This document shows, piece by piece, positions 1 through 8,865 of a stretch of DNA of 64,000 bases. Every line of letters starts with the position of its first letter. Positions within the stretch are counted from its first letter, which is position 1. The DNA lies in assembly GCA_977006965.1 (NCBI GenBank), contig OZ345361.1:372001-436000 (forward strand), given 5' to 3'. The position numbers and the translations under genes are program-made. This DNA comes from Phymatolithon calcareum (Eukaryota > Rhodophyta > Florideophyceae > Hapalidiales). The notes under the pieces are model-generated. The model had not been told where the DNA came from. It saw nothing but the letters and a program-made list of their open reading frames with translations, and did not search any database.

Positions 1-535
1 CATTCTCTGCCTCCTGGAGTAAACGGGCAGTTATTGCAAGATTCTCCATGCATCCTCTGGCTACTCAAAACGTCCTTGATTCGTATTGCTCTGCCAACAA
101 GCGCACTTGTGAGTCTCTTGCATTCAAACTCAATTTTAGTGCTCATCTTCGACGAGAATAGAGTACGTTGTAACGCAACTAGTTCAATCAGCGCGGTAAT
201 CCCTGATTAGGCACACAATACCGATTTTCTCCAAAGGGGTACCAGGTTACATATCAATCTTTGGCACCTTTATCGTGGCGGTCTCTCTCTTACATAGAGA
301 ATCCCTGGTAACTTCTTCATTGGTGTGCCTTCTTCCTTTTCCCATACTTACCTTCTCTCCTCCTCTTTGTGACAGATCCGTCCTCCACTCTCTGAAGGGC
401 TTGTCACAAGTCTGCATATTGCTTGAGATATTCAATATCCTTCGCTGCTTCCCTTACATCCTCATCTCTTCCAGAGTAGTCTTCGATTTCTTCAAGGTGC
501 TTTGTATGTCTTACAATGCTTACAGAAACCTTTCC
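1..535 (-). pseudogene. 5'-truncated LINE copy, C-terminal tail of the RT protein
   Basis: Read on the minus strand, this stretch aligns base by base with the LINE tail at 60718-61336. Shared blocks include the segment encoding YSGRDEDVREAAKDI and the segment around 80-170 that matches 61100-61240. It encodes the region after the reverse transcriptase fingers and palm, so no catalytic motif is present. An in-frame TGA follows the YLKQYADL segment (near 395-405), and further frame breaks occur downstream, so the copy is dead. The 3' end lies outside the window. The 5' limit is approximate, since similarity fades near 510-535. Seen: the alignment and stops. Inferred: membership of the LINE family described at 8866-10883. 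Confidence 0.75.
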
Positions 536-2121
536 GCTTAGTGGCGTCTCCTCATCCGTAGTGGTTCAAGTCGGCACAGAACTTGCATTCGGTCCCGGCG
601 GTGTGCGGCATATTTTTCGAAAGCATTCTTGTAGAACCAGCCCTCTGCGGACTCGCTTGCCGAGGGTAGCGCACTGCGTTGGGTGCATTATTCGACCAGT
701 ATGATTGAGATCAGGATATCTGTTTCAAGGGGCAAGCAATTTCTGGATGTTAAAGCAAAGCTTCTGCAACCAACTGTGCATGATGCCATGCGAGCATCAT
801 GCTCCGAGCATGCGAGGGAACGGCATGATGCCGTTACCTCGTATTATTGGTTGGCCAATTAGGTCAACTGTCGAAGTGAATTTACACACGCAGCCACTGT
901 CATGTCATGTCACTTGCTTTGTCCCCTCGTGGGGCTCGCAAGGCAGCGCATTATTCTTAATTAACTTCTACTTAGATGACGGCAGATCGTTATTTCTGCG
1001 AGGTGATTAGGAAAGCACTCCTTCTTCTCTGCCTACCGCTCGACAACTCGATTCCACCCGGAACACGCAGCCACTACTTACAGCAATAGTATTCTCTCGA
1101 GATCCTCATTGCAGCTTCAGATTTAGTACTTTAGCCTGCTTAGTTTTTCCTTCCAACCGAAAGGGAGGACATCAGAACATCAACCCAGAACAAACATGTT
1201 AATAAACAAGGACGTCAACTTCTTGTTTCCACCCGGCTTCACTTGGTGATCTATCCAAGCAAGCAACCTCAGTTGGCTCTCTTTGCCGCGATCGCCACGA
1301 TATCTTCCGTGGGTTCCCGGCATAGTATCCTTCTGTTGCATTCATTCCATTCCGTGTCGGTGTACCCCCGACGCTTCAGGTCATTCATTTCGTTTTGCCG
1401 ACATCGTCGGCAGTCATGACGAATTTCATCACTGGATGGCAGTGCTGCGGGTCTGCTCGTCGCATTGCAGACGGCGGCGAATAGAGTAAAAAAAATTCCT
1501 CGATTGTGACACCGCTCTAGTTCCAACTGGCCGACATTACGGAATAACCGACCTGCGGAAGAATTGAACGAGCAGCTCGTCGTCATCGTCAATGGAGGGC
1601 TCGGCTAGGAATAGACCAACCTACCGAAAGCTCAAGTTATCACCCGAGTTTTAAGGCGTTCTGGATCGATTTTGGCCCCGAAGAGCTCCAGACGGGATCT
1701 GAAGTGACCAGAAATGACATCCCAGTTGGAGGACGATTCCCATGTCTCCCGCCGGGGTCAAAAATAGCCAATTATTCCCCGAAAAATCATTCCGGGGGGT
1801 GACAAATCCCATGTCATCCCGCCGGGAAGAAAAAGAGGGCCCAAAAGCCGGTTATTGTCCTCAACTTTCGGGACCGGCCACGATTCGAAACCACTCGATA
1901 GTCCCGCGGGCGTGATTTCAGTCCCTCGGAGCCCCCGCGGGCCCCCTATGCTTCTTGGTTGGATGCATCACCTTGGCGGCTGTCGGAGCATCGTTGCGCT
2001 TGGAGGAAGACATAACCATGACATTCCCCTTACAAGTTGCATTCTCCACCAGAAAAAGGGTCGCCACATGAAGTTTCCAATTTCTTGCTCTGCGCAGGGC
2101 ATAATAGTTGATATAATCTGC
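536..2121. other. No supported gene; short GC-rich direct repeat
   Basis: I see no convincing coding region. Between about 1738 and 1857 there are two direct copies of a short block (TCCCATGT...CCCGCCGGG, then A-rich, then ..TTATT) about 69 bp apart, in a GC-rich patch. The longest open frame (1269-1592, minus) has no recognisable motif. Confidence 0.4.
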
Positions 2122-2168
2122 TTGAAGCTCTTTTAAGAGCTTCAACGTGAGGTCTTAAATACCTCACG
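2122..2168. repeat. Two adjacent short hairpins at the Copia insertion site
   Basis: Positions 2122-2145 form an inverted repeat with 11-bp arms (TTGAAGCTCTT / AAGAGCTTCAA). Positions 2146-2168 form a second with 8-bp arms (CGTGAGGT / ACCTCACG) around a 7-nt loop. The Copia element integrated immediately downstream: its GTATT duplication starts at 2168. Function unknown. Short palindromes recur elsewhere in this window (see findings). Confidence 0.6.
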
Positions 2169-2172
2169 TATT

Positions 2173-2463
2173 TGTTGAACTAATGCTTCTTTCCTTTACT
2201 GATGTGTCTAGCTTGCTACTTATACTCCCGGGCGTAATGGCATTAGCCTCGTGAGTACAGTAGCACATAGAGTTCACCTGGCAGGGATGGCTCTCGAGGT
2301 TATACAACTTATGTCTCGTTGCAACTTGAGTTTGTGTGTTTGGTTCGCCAGGCGAATGTGTCACACGATACACCTTGCACAGTATGTACACAGAGTGATC
2401 GCGTGTAGGTTGAGCAGATGTGACCGTGCAGTAGGGGCTGGAGATGGTGTTGTGGGTTTAGCA
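2173..2463 (-). repeat. 3' LTR of the Copia element (291 bp)
   Basis: Minus-strand LTR running TGCTAAACCC...AGTTCAACA. It is identical to the other LTR except for 47 extra bases at about 2407-2453, which sit between short TGT-rich direct repeats. The pol stop codon TAA uses the first bases of this LTR (2458-2460). The sequence just inside the LTR (2464-2475, minus GGCCGGGGC) is only weakly purine-rich, so the polypurine tract is a poor match. Confidence 0.9.
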
Positions 2464-4710
2464 GCCCCGGCCAGGCTCTGCTGCGCGGGTACGGATCAAT
2501 TGCAGGTTGCGCATAAACTTTACTCGACTTAGGGGCTTAGTAAAGATATCAGCGAGCTGGTACTCACCGGGCACGTACTTGACTTCGATGGCTTTTCGGT
2601 GTACGTGCTCGGTTATGTAGCGTGCTCTGGTGTCGATGTGTTTGCTCCTTGTCGTTGGCCCGTTGGCTACGGTCATTGATATAGCAGCGTTATTGTCGAT
2701 GTTCAGCTCGATGGGCGCGCGTATGGGCATGCACCAGTCCTGCGATAGTTGGTAGAGCCAGACAATGACTCTTGCGGCGTCGGAAGCAGCAGTGAATTCG
2801 GCCTCTGCTGTGCTGAGGGTTATGGATGGTTGTAGTTTACTCTTCCAGTAGACTAAATCGCCTGCGAGCGTGATTGCGACGCCGGTGCGTGAACGCCTTG
2901 TGGAAGGGCACGCTGCCCAATCGGAGTCGGAGTACGCCCGCAAGACTGGGTCGGCGGCATGCTTGTACGTTATGGAAGCATCTCGTCGACCAGCGAGGTA
3001 GCGGACGAGCCGCTTGAGCGCTTCCATGTGGCGCTGCGCTGGGGATTCGAGTGCACGTGCAAACACGGCGGTAATATAGGCGATCTCATAGACGACGGTG
3101 TCTGCGATGAAACGCGCAAGCCCGACGCCGTGGCGGTAGAGGCGATGGTCCTCATGTGAAAGGGCAGGCTCGTCGGGCTTTCGAGCTACGAGGTTGGCCT
3201 TGGTGTCGTGCGGCATTGTGGCAGGATTGCAATTTGCGAGCCCGAAGGAGTCGAGGAGTTCTTCAATGTGCTTTCTCACGGTGAGCTTGACACCTGTCGC
3301 GGTCTGCTGTATGGCGACACCCATGTGTTGCTCCAACGGATTCTGCTCAGTCACTTGCCACTCATTGGAGAGTTTTTCTTTGAGCTTGGCGAGGAGTAGG
3401 GCGCTTTTAGACGTTAGGACGAAGTCGTCGGTGTCTGCTAGGAGGCGTGGGACGTCGCCGTTCGCGCGGTCGATGAAGAGGAAGCATCCTGGCTCCGCTT
3501 GTAGTTGCTGCCAGCCCCACTCGCGCAGCTTCGCGTTTCGGTGGGCTTCCCACAGGAAACCACCGTCCCGGCTCCCCATTTGCGCGCATTGGATGCGTAC
3601 GTGCTTGCCCGGTGCTGTATATGAACCGTCCGCCCGACGCGGCTGCTTCATGAGTACTGGGTAGCGCGCGTCCGCCGGCGCGCGTGGGTATGCAGCTGGA
3701 ACGTCAAGGCCGCACATGTGCTCGCTATGAAGGGCAGCGTGAGCGTACAAAAGGCGGCGCGCCGTGTGCGATGGCGACTGAGCGGCAGTGCGAAGGGGGT
3801 CGTAGTGTACGCTGGCCGCCATTCGGTCTCCTCTAACAGTGCATCTCGCGCTGACACCGGATATACACCCGTTCTTGTCCGTCTTGTAGCGGTATTTCCA
3901 CGTGTTTTGGAGCGGTTTGTCACCCGGTTTGGTCGTTACGAAGGTCCATGCGCCGAGGGACACCATTTTGTCTATGAAGCCGTCGTGGGCTTCTGCCCAT
4001 TGTTGGCGGAATCGGCTTACGAGTGCTTGTTGCAGGGAGCGCGGATCTGGTGGCGGCTTAGTCGGGGTGCTTGTGATGATGCTCAGAGCGGAAACCGCAG
4101 CCTCGTTGTCGACCGTGCTTGAGGGCGTATTGTTGGCGTCCACGAGTGGACTTTCGTTGGGTTTGTTTGTCGGAGATTGGAATCGTAGAGGGCGGCGCAA
4201 CTGTTCTCGTGGCCGGAGTTCGCGTTTTGTAGGCGGGGCTGGCTCAGGGAGCATGTCTTGGAAGCTGGCCGGCTTGTGGCAGGACAACAGCGACGAGTTC
4301 ATTGAAGTTGTTGCACGGCGTACTGTGTGAGTTTCTGTGTTCTTCTCTGTAGATGGTGTCGACTGCGTAGTAACGATAGTGGCTACAAAATCTGCTGCTC
4401 TGGCCTCGAGTACGCGTTTTTGTGGAATCTGTAAAACCTGTACAGTATCCGTGGAGTTGGGGGATAGGTATTTGCACGAGATTCCGCGTGGTGTGAATCT
4501 TGTCATGCTGCGGGATCGGTTCGGTACGAAGCCACGGGTACTGAATGGTACTTGTAGTGGCAATGGCGCTTTCGTCCCGAATATAAGCGCGTGAGGCGTA
4601 CTTAGGGTGCCAGTGGTAGGCATGATGTTGCGCTTGGCGACGCAGTCCGCCAATGCGTAGTCCCAAAGGTGCTGCGGGAGTTTGCCGCGGTGAGTTGCGT
4701 ACGGATGCAC
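2458..4710 (-). CDS. Copia pol: integrase C-terminus, reverse transcriptase and RNase H
   Basis: 750-residue frame holding the later part of the polyprotein. It opens with the end of the integrase region (KLPQHLWDYALADC, then the typical copia linker). It continues into the reverse transcriptase with the copia-type blocks GLDVPAAYPRAP (first metal-binding Asp) and LLADTDDFVLTS (equivalent of YVDD, here TDDF). It ends with a complete RNase H (AYSDSDWAACPSTRRS, LSTAEAEFTAASDAA, TRSKHIDTRARYI) and a C-terminus ..TKPLSRVKF typical of copia pol. It lies one base out of frame with the protease-integrase frame upstream. I read this as a 1-nt loss near 4685-4710, because no canonical slippery heptamer is visible there. 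The protein copies the RNA genome into DNA in cytoplasmic virus-like particles (family knowledge). Confidence 0.93.
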   Translation of the reverse strand: MHPYATHRGKLPQHLWDYALADCVAKRNIMPTTGTLSTPHALIFGTKAPLPLQVPFSTRGFVPNRSRSMTRFTPRGISCKYLSPNSTDTVQVLQIPQKRVLEARAADFVATIVTTQSTPSTEKNTETHTVRRATTSMNSSLLSCHKPASFQDMLPEPAPPTKRELRPREQLRRPLRFQSPTNKPNESPLVDANNTPSSTVDNEAAVSALSIITSTPTKPPPDPRSLQQALVSRFRQQWAEAHDGFIDKMVSLGAWTFVTTKPGDKPLQNTWKYRYKTDKNGCISGVSARCTVRGDRMAASVHYDPLRTAAQSPSHTARRLLYAHAALHSEHMCGLDVPAAYPRAPADARYPVLMKQPRRADGSYTAPGKHVRIQCAQMGSRDGGFLWEAHRNAKLREWGWQQLQAEPGCFLFIDRANGDVPRLLADTDDFVLTSKSALLLAKLKEKLSNEWQVTEQNPLEQHMGVAIQQTATGVKLTVRKHIEELLDSFGLANCNPATMPHDTKANLVARKPDEPALSHEDHRLYRHGVGLARFIADTVVYEIAYITAVFARALESPAQRHMEALKRLVRYLAGRRDASITYKHAADPVLRAYSDSDWAACPSTRRSRTGVAITLAGDLVYWKSKLQPSITLSTAEAEFTAASDAARVIVWLYQLSQDWCMPIRAPIELNIDNNAAISMTVANGPTTRSKHIDTRARYITEHVHRKAIEVKYVPGEYQLADIFTKPLSRVKFMRNLQLIRTRAAEPGRGC

Positions 4711-5687
4711 TCCTTGAGTGTTCTTATTGCACGCTCGGCTTGGCCGTTGGATTGAGGCGCGTTCGGAACGGCCTTGGTCAGCGCAATTCCATTTTGCTCC
4801 GCGTAGCGCTTCGGTGCACCAGCACAGAGCTCAGGAGCGCCGTCTGAATGAAGACGCTTGACGGTGAGCCCAGACTGGCGCTGTATTTCGCGCAGTTTAT
4901 TCACAAGCAGCGGCCCGGAGGCGGATTTGGTGGGCGTTGGTAGAGCTGCTAGCCAACCTGTCTTCTGGTCAGCAAGCACAGTGAAATACTTGTTTCCCCG
5001 TGTGGTCCTTGTGAGAGGGCCTGCAGTGTCAGTGCTTAGCTTTTCAAATGGTTGAATGCTTTGGCGTCTGACAGTTGGGTGAGGAGCGCGGGTTAACTTT
5101 GAGGCGGAACATGGTTCACAGGTGAATTCTCCTGTCTCAGATGTAACGTGTCGCTGAATAGAAGGGTTCGCGTGTATAGCGCGTGCAATGGCCGCGGGAT
5201 TGGAATGTGCCAGTATATCGTGCGCTTTGCGTAGGGAAGTTGGTATGCGCGCGACCGCGCGTGTTCGCGTGCCATGAGGTTCCTGTTTTTCTTCGAACTT
5301 GTACATTCCGTCTCGTACGGTGCCGGTGGCAATGACGTCTTGAGGTCGTGCACCAGTTGGAGGCGTGATGTAGAAACGGTTTCCTTGAAGGAGGATATCG
5401 TACTCTTGCGCAATGTTGGGCGCCGAAACGATGTCGTTGGAAAGCTCTGGAACTGCTAGCACGTTCTCAAGTTTGAGTGGCTGTGCACTTCCACGCACGT
5501 ACGATGTACCTACATGCGTTGCGCGTGTGCGTGCGTTGTTTGCAAGGCGGACTGCAGCGGATTTGGATTTGGCATGCTCTAGGCGCGAGCGCTTGCTGGT
5601 CATGTGGTGTGTGGCGCAGCTATCAAGAAGGGGGCGAGCAAGGTAGTTGGATGTGTTGTTTACGTTGGGAGTCATGTCGCCTGTCAA
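4602..5687 (-). CDS. Copia protease and integrase
   Basis: The frame carries the retropepsin active site LLDSCATHHMT (D-S-C instead of the usual D-S/T-G). A GAG-pre-integrase zinc-binding HHCC segment follows (H in KAHDILAH, CxxC in FTCEPC). The integrase core then has catalytic D in STDTAGPL, D in HSDGAPEL and E in NGQAERAIRTL; the second D and the E are 35 residues apart, as required. The frame is open back to the TAA at 5811, with no ATG until 5687, and it is the same frame as gag. Expression therefore needs either stop readthrough or repair of that codon. The last ~23 residues after TAANSR are out of frame and not real. Confidence 0.9.
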   Translation of the reverse strand: MTGDMTPNVNNTSNYLARPLLDSCATHHMTSKRSRLEHAKSKSAAVRLANNARTRATHVGTSYVRGSAQPLKLENVLAVPELSNDIVSAPNIAQEYDILLQGNRFYITPPTGARPQDVIATGTVRDGMYKFEEKQEPHGTRTRAVARIPTSLRKAHDILAHSNPAAIARAIHANPSIQRHVTSETGEFTCEPCSASKLTRAPHPTVRRQSIQPFEKLSTDTAGPLTRTTRGNKYFTVLADQKTGWLAALPTPTKSASGPLLVNKLREIQRQSGLTVKRLHSDGAPELCAGAPKRYAEQNGIALTKAVPNAPQSNGQAERAIRTLKECIRTQLTAANSRSTFGTTHWRTASPSATSCLPLAP

Positions 5688-5810
5688 TATGGTGGCGAGG
5701 CGGAAGGCAATACGGTCAGCTATGTTGTCTTGAGCGTTGACGGCAGCGACGGCCGGAGCAGGCTCACTGGGTCGCTGGGCAGCGCGCGCAGCGGCGCGCG
5801 CCTTGATTGC

Positions 5811-6653
5811 TTAGCAAATGTCGTCACCTTCGGCGTGGTTGTCTATCCTGTGCATCATGCACCGGTAATCGGTAATGTTTGGGTCGTTAGGGCGGCGGCC
5901 GTAGTGCTTGGCATCCTTGCTCGCGTTGCCAGCTGCCCCTTGGTTGTTCTTCTTGTTGTTGTTATTTCGCGGGGGATTGGGCGGAAGGCGTAACACGGCA
6001 GCAATGAGGCGGTTGGCAACCTCGTATGTGCGATGGGCATCCGGGAGGTACGCGTAGAGCTCGCGAATGGCGTGGGCGTGGGCCGTGTTGGGCAACCCAC
6101 CAACGATGTCTGTAATAAACGAGGCGGGCTTGGACAGATGGTGCTCAGCATCTGCGATGAGGAGCTGGTCGTGGCGGTCTCTGTGGGCGGCGATGTACGC
6201 CGCGGTCGACATGTGCGAGTTGAGCGGTTTCACCGTCGTGTCGATAGACACCTGGTATATGGATACCTGAGGAGCGATTTGGACAAGGTGTTTGTACGCG
6301 TCGAGGGCGCTCATGGGTGCAACAGCTTGGCGCAGCGATGTGCTGACAGTTAACATGAGGAATGATTTTAGAAGCGCAGCCTGCGCGGTTTCGACTTCGT
6401 TGCCGTTGATAGGTGCGCGCCTGAGCAAATCAGCGGCCTGTTGGCCTTGGGCCACTGCTTCAACGCACAATCTCCAATCGCGATGGTTGGAGGCGTCAGC
6501 GCGCAGTGTGGCGATGCTGACCGTGGGCCAGGGGCGGGTTGGAATGTGGTCATCGGTCATGGTTGAAGGTGGTGGAGATGCCGGCGTACGTGGTGGAGAT
6601 GGTGGTGGCGTCGGTGGAGGCGATGGTGGTGGTTGGGAATGAGGTAGTGACAA
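5811..6653 (-). CDS. Copia gag
   Basis: 280 residues. A proline/serine-rich N-terminus (repeated PPPSPP) is followed by the helical copia gag region (RPWPTVSIATLRADASNHRDW.., typical of UBN2-type gag) and an Asn/Lys-rich basic stretch (PPRNNNNKKNN). The end is a knuckle-like motif, C-x2-H-x4-H-x6-C (CMMHRIDNHAEGDDIC). The stop TAA directly follows the last cysteine. The next in-frame codons (AIKARAAARAA) read like the usual continuation after a copia knuckle. ATG at 6653 lies about 136 nt downstream of the 5' LTR. The product forms the virus-like particle (family knowledge). Confidence 0.9.
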   Translation of the reverse strand: MSLPHSQPPPSPPPTPPPSPPRTPASPPPSTMTDDHIPTRPWPTVSIATLRADASNHRDWRLCVEAVAQGQQAADLLRRAPINGNEVETAQAALLKSFLMLTVSTSLRQAVAPMSALDAYKHLVQIAPQVSIYQVSIDTTVKPLNSHMSTAAYIAAHRDRHDQLLIADAEHHLSKPASFITDIVGGLPNTAHAHAIRELYAYLPDAHRTYEVANRLIAAVLRLPPNPPRNNNNKKNNQGAAGNASKDAKHYGRRPNDPNITDYRCMMHRIDNHAEGDDIC

Positions 6654-6777
6654 ATGATCGTCACTTCCAGAGCTGGTGCTCTCCTTGTAGTTGGGTGCGG
6701 GCTTGGTGGGGTGCCGCTTGGGTCGCTCGGAGGCGTGTGTGGCAGATGTTTCCGTGTTGGTCAGTGATTAGGCATAA

Positions 6778-6789
6778 AGGCCCATAACC
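6778..6789 (-). promoter_or_regulatory. Primer-binding site matching the initiator-tRNA anticodon arm
   Basis: Immediately inside the 5' LTR, the element strand reads GGTTATGGGCC. This is the exact complement of GGCCCAUAACC in the anticodon stem-loop of eukaryotic initiator methionine tRNA. It matches the half-tRNA priming site known for Drosophila copia and yeast Ty5, not the usual complement of a tRNA 3' end. Confidence 0.8.
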
Positions 6790-7033
6790 TGTTGAACTAA
6801 TGCTTCTTTCCTTTACTGATGTGTCTAGCTTGCTACTTATACTCCCGGGCGTAATGGCATTAGCCTCGTGAGTACAGTAGCACATAGAGTTCACCTGGCA
6901 GGGATGGCTCTCGAGGTTATACAACTTATGTCTCGTTGCAACTTGAGTTTGTGTGTTTGGTTCGCCAGGCGAATGTGTCACACGATACACCTTGCACAGT
7001 ATGTACACAGAGTGATCGCGTGTGGGTTTAGCA
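6790..7033 (-). repeat. 5' LTR of the Copia element (244 bp)
   Basis: Identical to 2173-2463 apart from lacking the 47-bp block. It starts TGCTAAACCC and ends AGTTCAACA on the minus strand (TG...CA), and the GTATT duplication follows at 7034-7038. It would carry the promoter of the element. No TATA box is obvious. Confidence 0.92.
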
Positions 7034-7097
7034 GTATTAAGTAACAGGACAGCAATATGAGGGTAGAATGTCTGTAGTCAGCTACAATTTTCTTGAT

Positions 7098-7170
7098 TTG
7101 GGTGAAATTGTAAGTTTTTACTTTAGAAGCCCTGAACGCCAGAGCTCGCTGACACCAGAGCAGCATCCCA
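7098..7170 (-). mobile_element. 73-bp remnant of a LINE 3' end with target duplication
   Basis: This piece matches the 3' end of the LINE at 8866-10883: on the minus strand, GCTGCTCTGGTGT..., then GGGCTTCTAAAGTAAAAACT, then CAATTTCACCC. It is bounded by 8-bp direct repeats TTCTTGAT (7090-7097 and 7171-7178). This is what an extreme 5' truncation during target-primed reverse transcription leaves. Confidence 0.72.
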
Positions 7171-7178
7171 TTCTTGAT

Positions 7179-8851
7179 CCGAACTTCAAATCCAGTGACG
7201 GCACCTGAAAGACTTTTGCAAGTATCTTATATGTACAGTTTTTACTTATTACTTCGCACTCTAGGGGCTTGTTCGGCTTGTCCGCTTGCTGCGTAGGGAC
7301 TGAATTCGGATATGAGGATTCGCATCGGTCCGCTCACTTCTGAAAAGAGAGGTTTTTTTGCATTCTTTTCTCTTCTTGGAGAAGCGGCGCCGGTGCTCAC
7401 ACGATGGCTGCACTGGGCGTGACGCCTGATTTCATGACTGCTCCTGTGTCTCGGTAGATTCCGCGGACGAATATTGATACAAAGTTTTTTGAAATGAAAT
7501 AAGACTTCTCGACTCTAGCAAACTAGCATAGCTAAATGAGGCAGTCAAGAGGTTCGTCCTCGGCGTTTGCACGGAAACGTCCTCCTAGGGCATCAGTTGG
7601 ATTGGTATGGCTAGTTGAGCAAACCGAGTTTCCTTGACGTCCAAATCTGAATTTCCAAGAATCTAGCCTAGATCTCATTGCAGACAGCGACTTACGTGCT
7701 CACAAAATTGCGATCGCTGCGTCTTGTCTGTTCATGGTCGAGTTTGCGCAAACACAGGTAGGCATCCTGAATCTCTTTTTAGCGCTATTGAGGAGAGAGA
7801 GGCAAGTCGCTAAGATAGAGAAGACAGTGGGTGGGTGGGTGGGGAGAAGAGAGTGGCTTAGTTCGGCCGTCCTAGCGCTTGTTCCGAAGTTGTGGGGATC
7901 GCTGATACTGTCGACAGTGTCGTTCGCAGTGTCTGTGGCTGGTGGACCAGCTTGTAATTCTGAAGTGTACGCGAACTGACCGGCACTGGTTCGTCCGTCC
8001 GCTTGGGCTCGCTATCTCGTGATCGTCATATTCATGAGTGAAAAGCTTGTGAACCGCATAGCGAAGAAGCCGACGGTGGATACAGCCGGGCTGTTCGCGT
8101 ACGCTGACCTCCCTCAGGTACCGACACTGTTGGCACTTACCGACACTACCAGCAACGGCATCCAAGGTGTGCGACCGACACTGCGCGCAGCGAACGTTTG
8201 TTTTGCTCTGTATTTATCCGCGCCAGTTCTGCCCGTGCCTTGCCTTGGAGGTATGCCTTTCTCTTCTCCCTGCCCACCCACGACCTTCTCAACGAACACA
8301 TCTCGACTGCTTGCCTTTCTATTTGTCTTTTGTCCTACATGGTGGCAAGCCATAATTAAGTGCTTCCGCGGAAGTCTCTCGGGAAAACCTAAGATCATGG
8401 AGCTTTTACAAAAAGCATCAAATTTGTCTGCTTGAAGTTTTCTGATAATCGTCCGATCATGTTGGCGTTTTCCGCAGCACGGAAGCCCGTGGAATTTGCA
8501 AGCACGATTCGGAACCGGCGCAGCAAGCTCCCGCGGGGCTTGACACGCTGAAAATTTTTGGCTTGCGTTTTGTCCTTCCGTAGCTCTACCGCTAGAAAGG
8601 ACTCCTTGGTGACCGCTTTGCAAAAGTAAAGAAAACAAATATTCATTAATGGAAGGCATGCTCTTCAATAAACAAAATATTTATTCGACATGCGGGTGCC
8701 CAGACACGAAAATAACTTTTTGAAGCTCTACATGTCTCGATTCACTGGTGATTTTTGCCATGGTTTTATATTAAGCTGTACTGTATTTTGCGCTTGTTAG
8801 CAACTGGAGTCATCAATTTGTCAATCCGAAATGGGTATACAGTAGAAAAAC
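7179..8851. other. No supported gene
   Basis: About 1.7 kb without a recognisable gene, RNA or repeat. Open frames of 138 residues (8019-8435, plus) and 184 residues (8114-8668, minus) overlap each other, have no motif, and look like chance frames. The sequence 8840-8851 is the target flank of the LINE at 8866. Confidence 0.4.
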
Positions 8852-8865
8852 TACGTTATTGTATA

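Larger units (their letters stand above)
2173..7033 (-). mobile_element. Ty1/Copia LTR retrotransposon, near-complete, young
   Basis: Complete element of 4861 bp on the minus strand, flanked by the 5-bp target duplication GTATT (2168-2172 and 7034-7038). Long terminal repeats lie at 2173-2463 and 6790-7033. They are identical over all 244 shared bases and differ only by a 47-bp block present in the left copy. Inside, in transcriptional order, are a primer-binding site next to the 5' LTR, gag, protease, integrase, reverse transcriptase and RNase H. This domain order (integrase before RT) defines the Copia type. The coding region is open except for one in-frame TAA between gag and protease (5811-5813) and one single-base frame change in the integrase C-terminus (about 4685-4710). 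The identical LTRs mean recent insertion. Confidence 0.95.

Noticed and set aside
2173-2416. 3' LTR of the Copia element ending at 2416 (also 244 bp, giving two mismatches)
   Set aside because: Extending to 2463 gives a perfect match once a 47-bp block is allowed, places the pol stop at the LTR edge, and puts a weak purine tract next to it.
6661-7008. 115-residue minus-strand ORF across the Copia 5' LTR, and its twin at 2164-2391
   Set aside because: Both are simply the LTR read through by chance.
8114-8668. 184-residue minus-strand ORF as a gene
   Set aside because: No motif and it overlaps another long frame on the opposite strand. Length alone is not convincing at this base composition.
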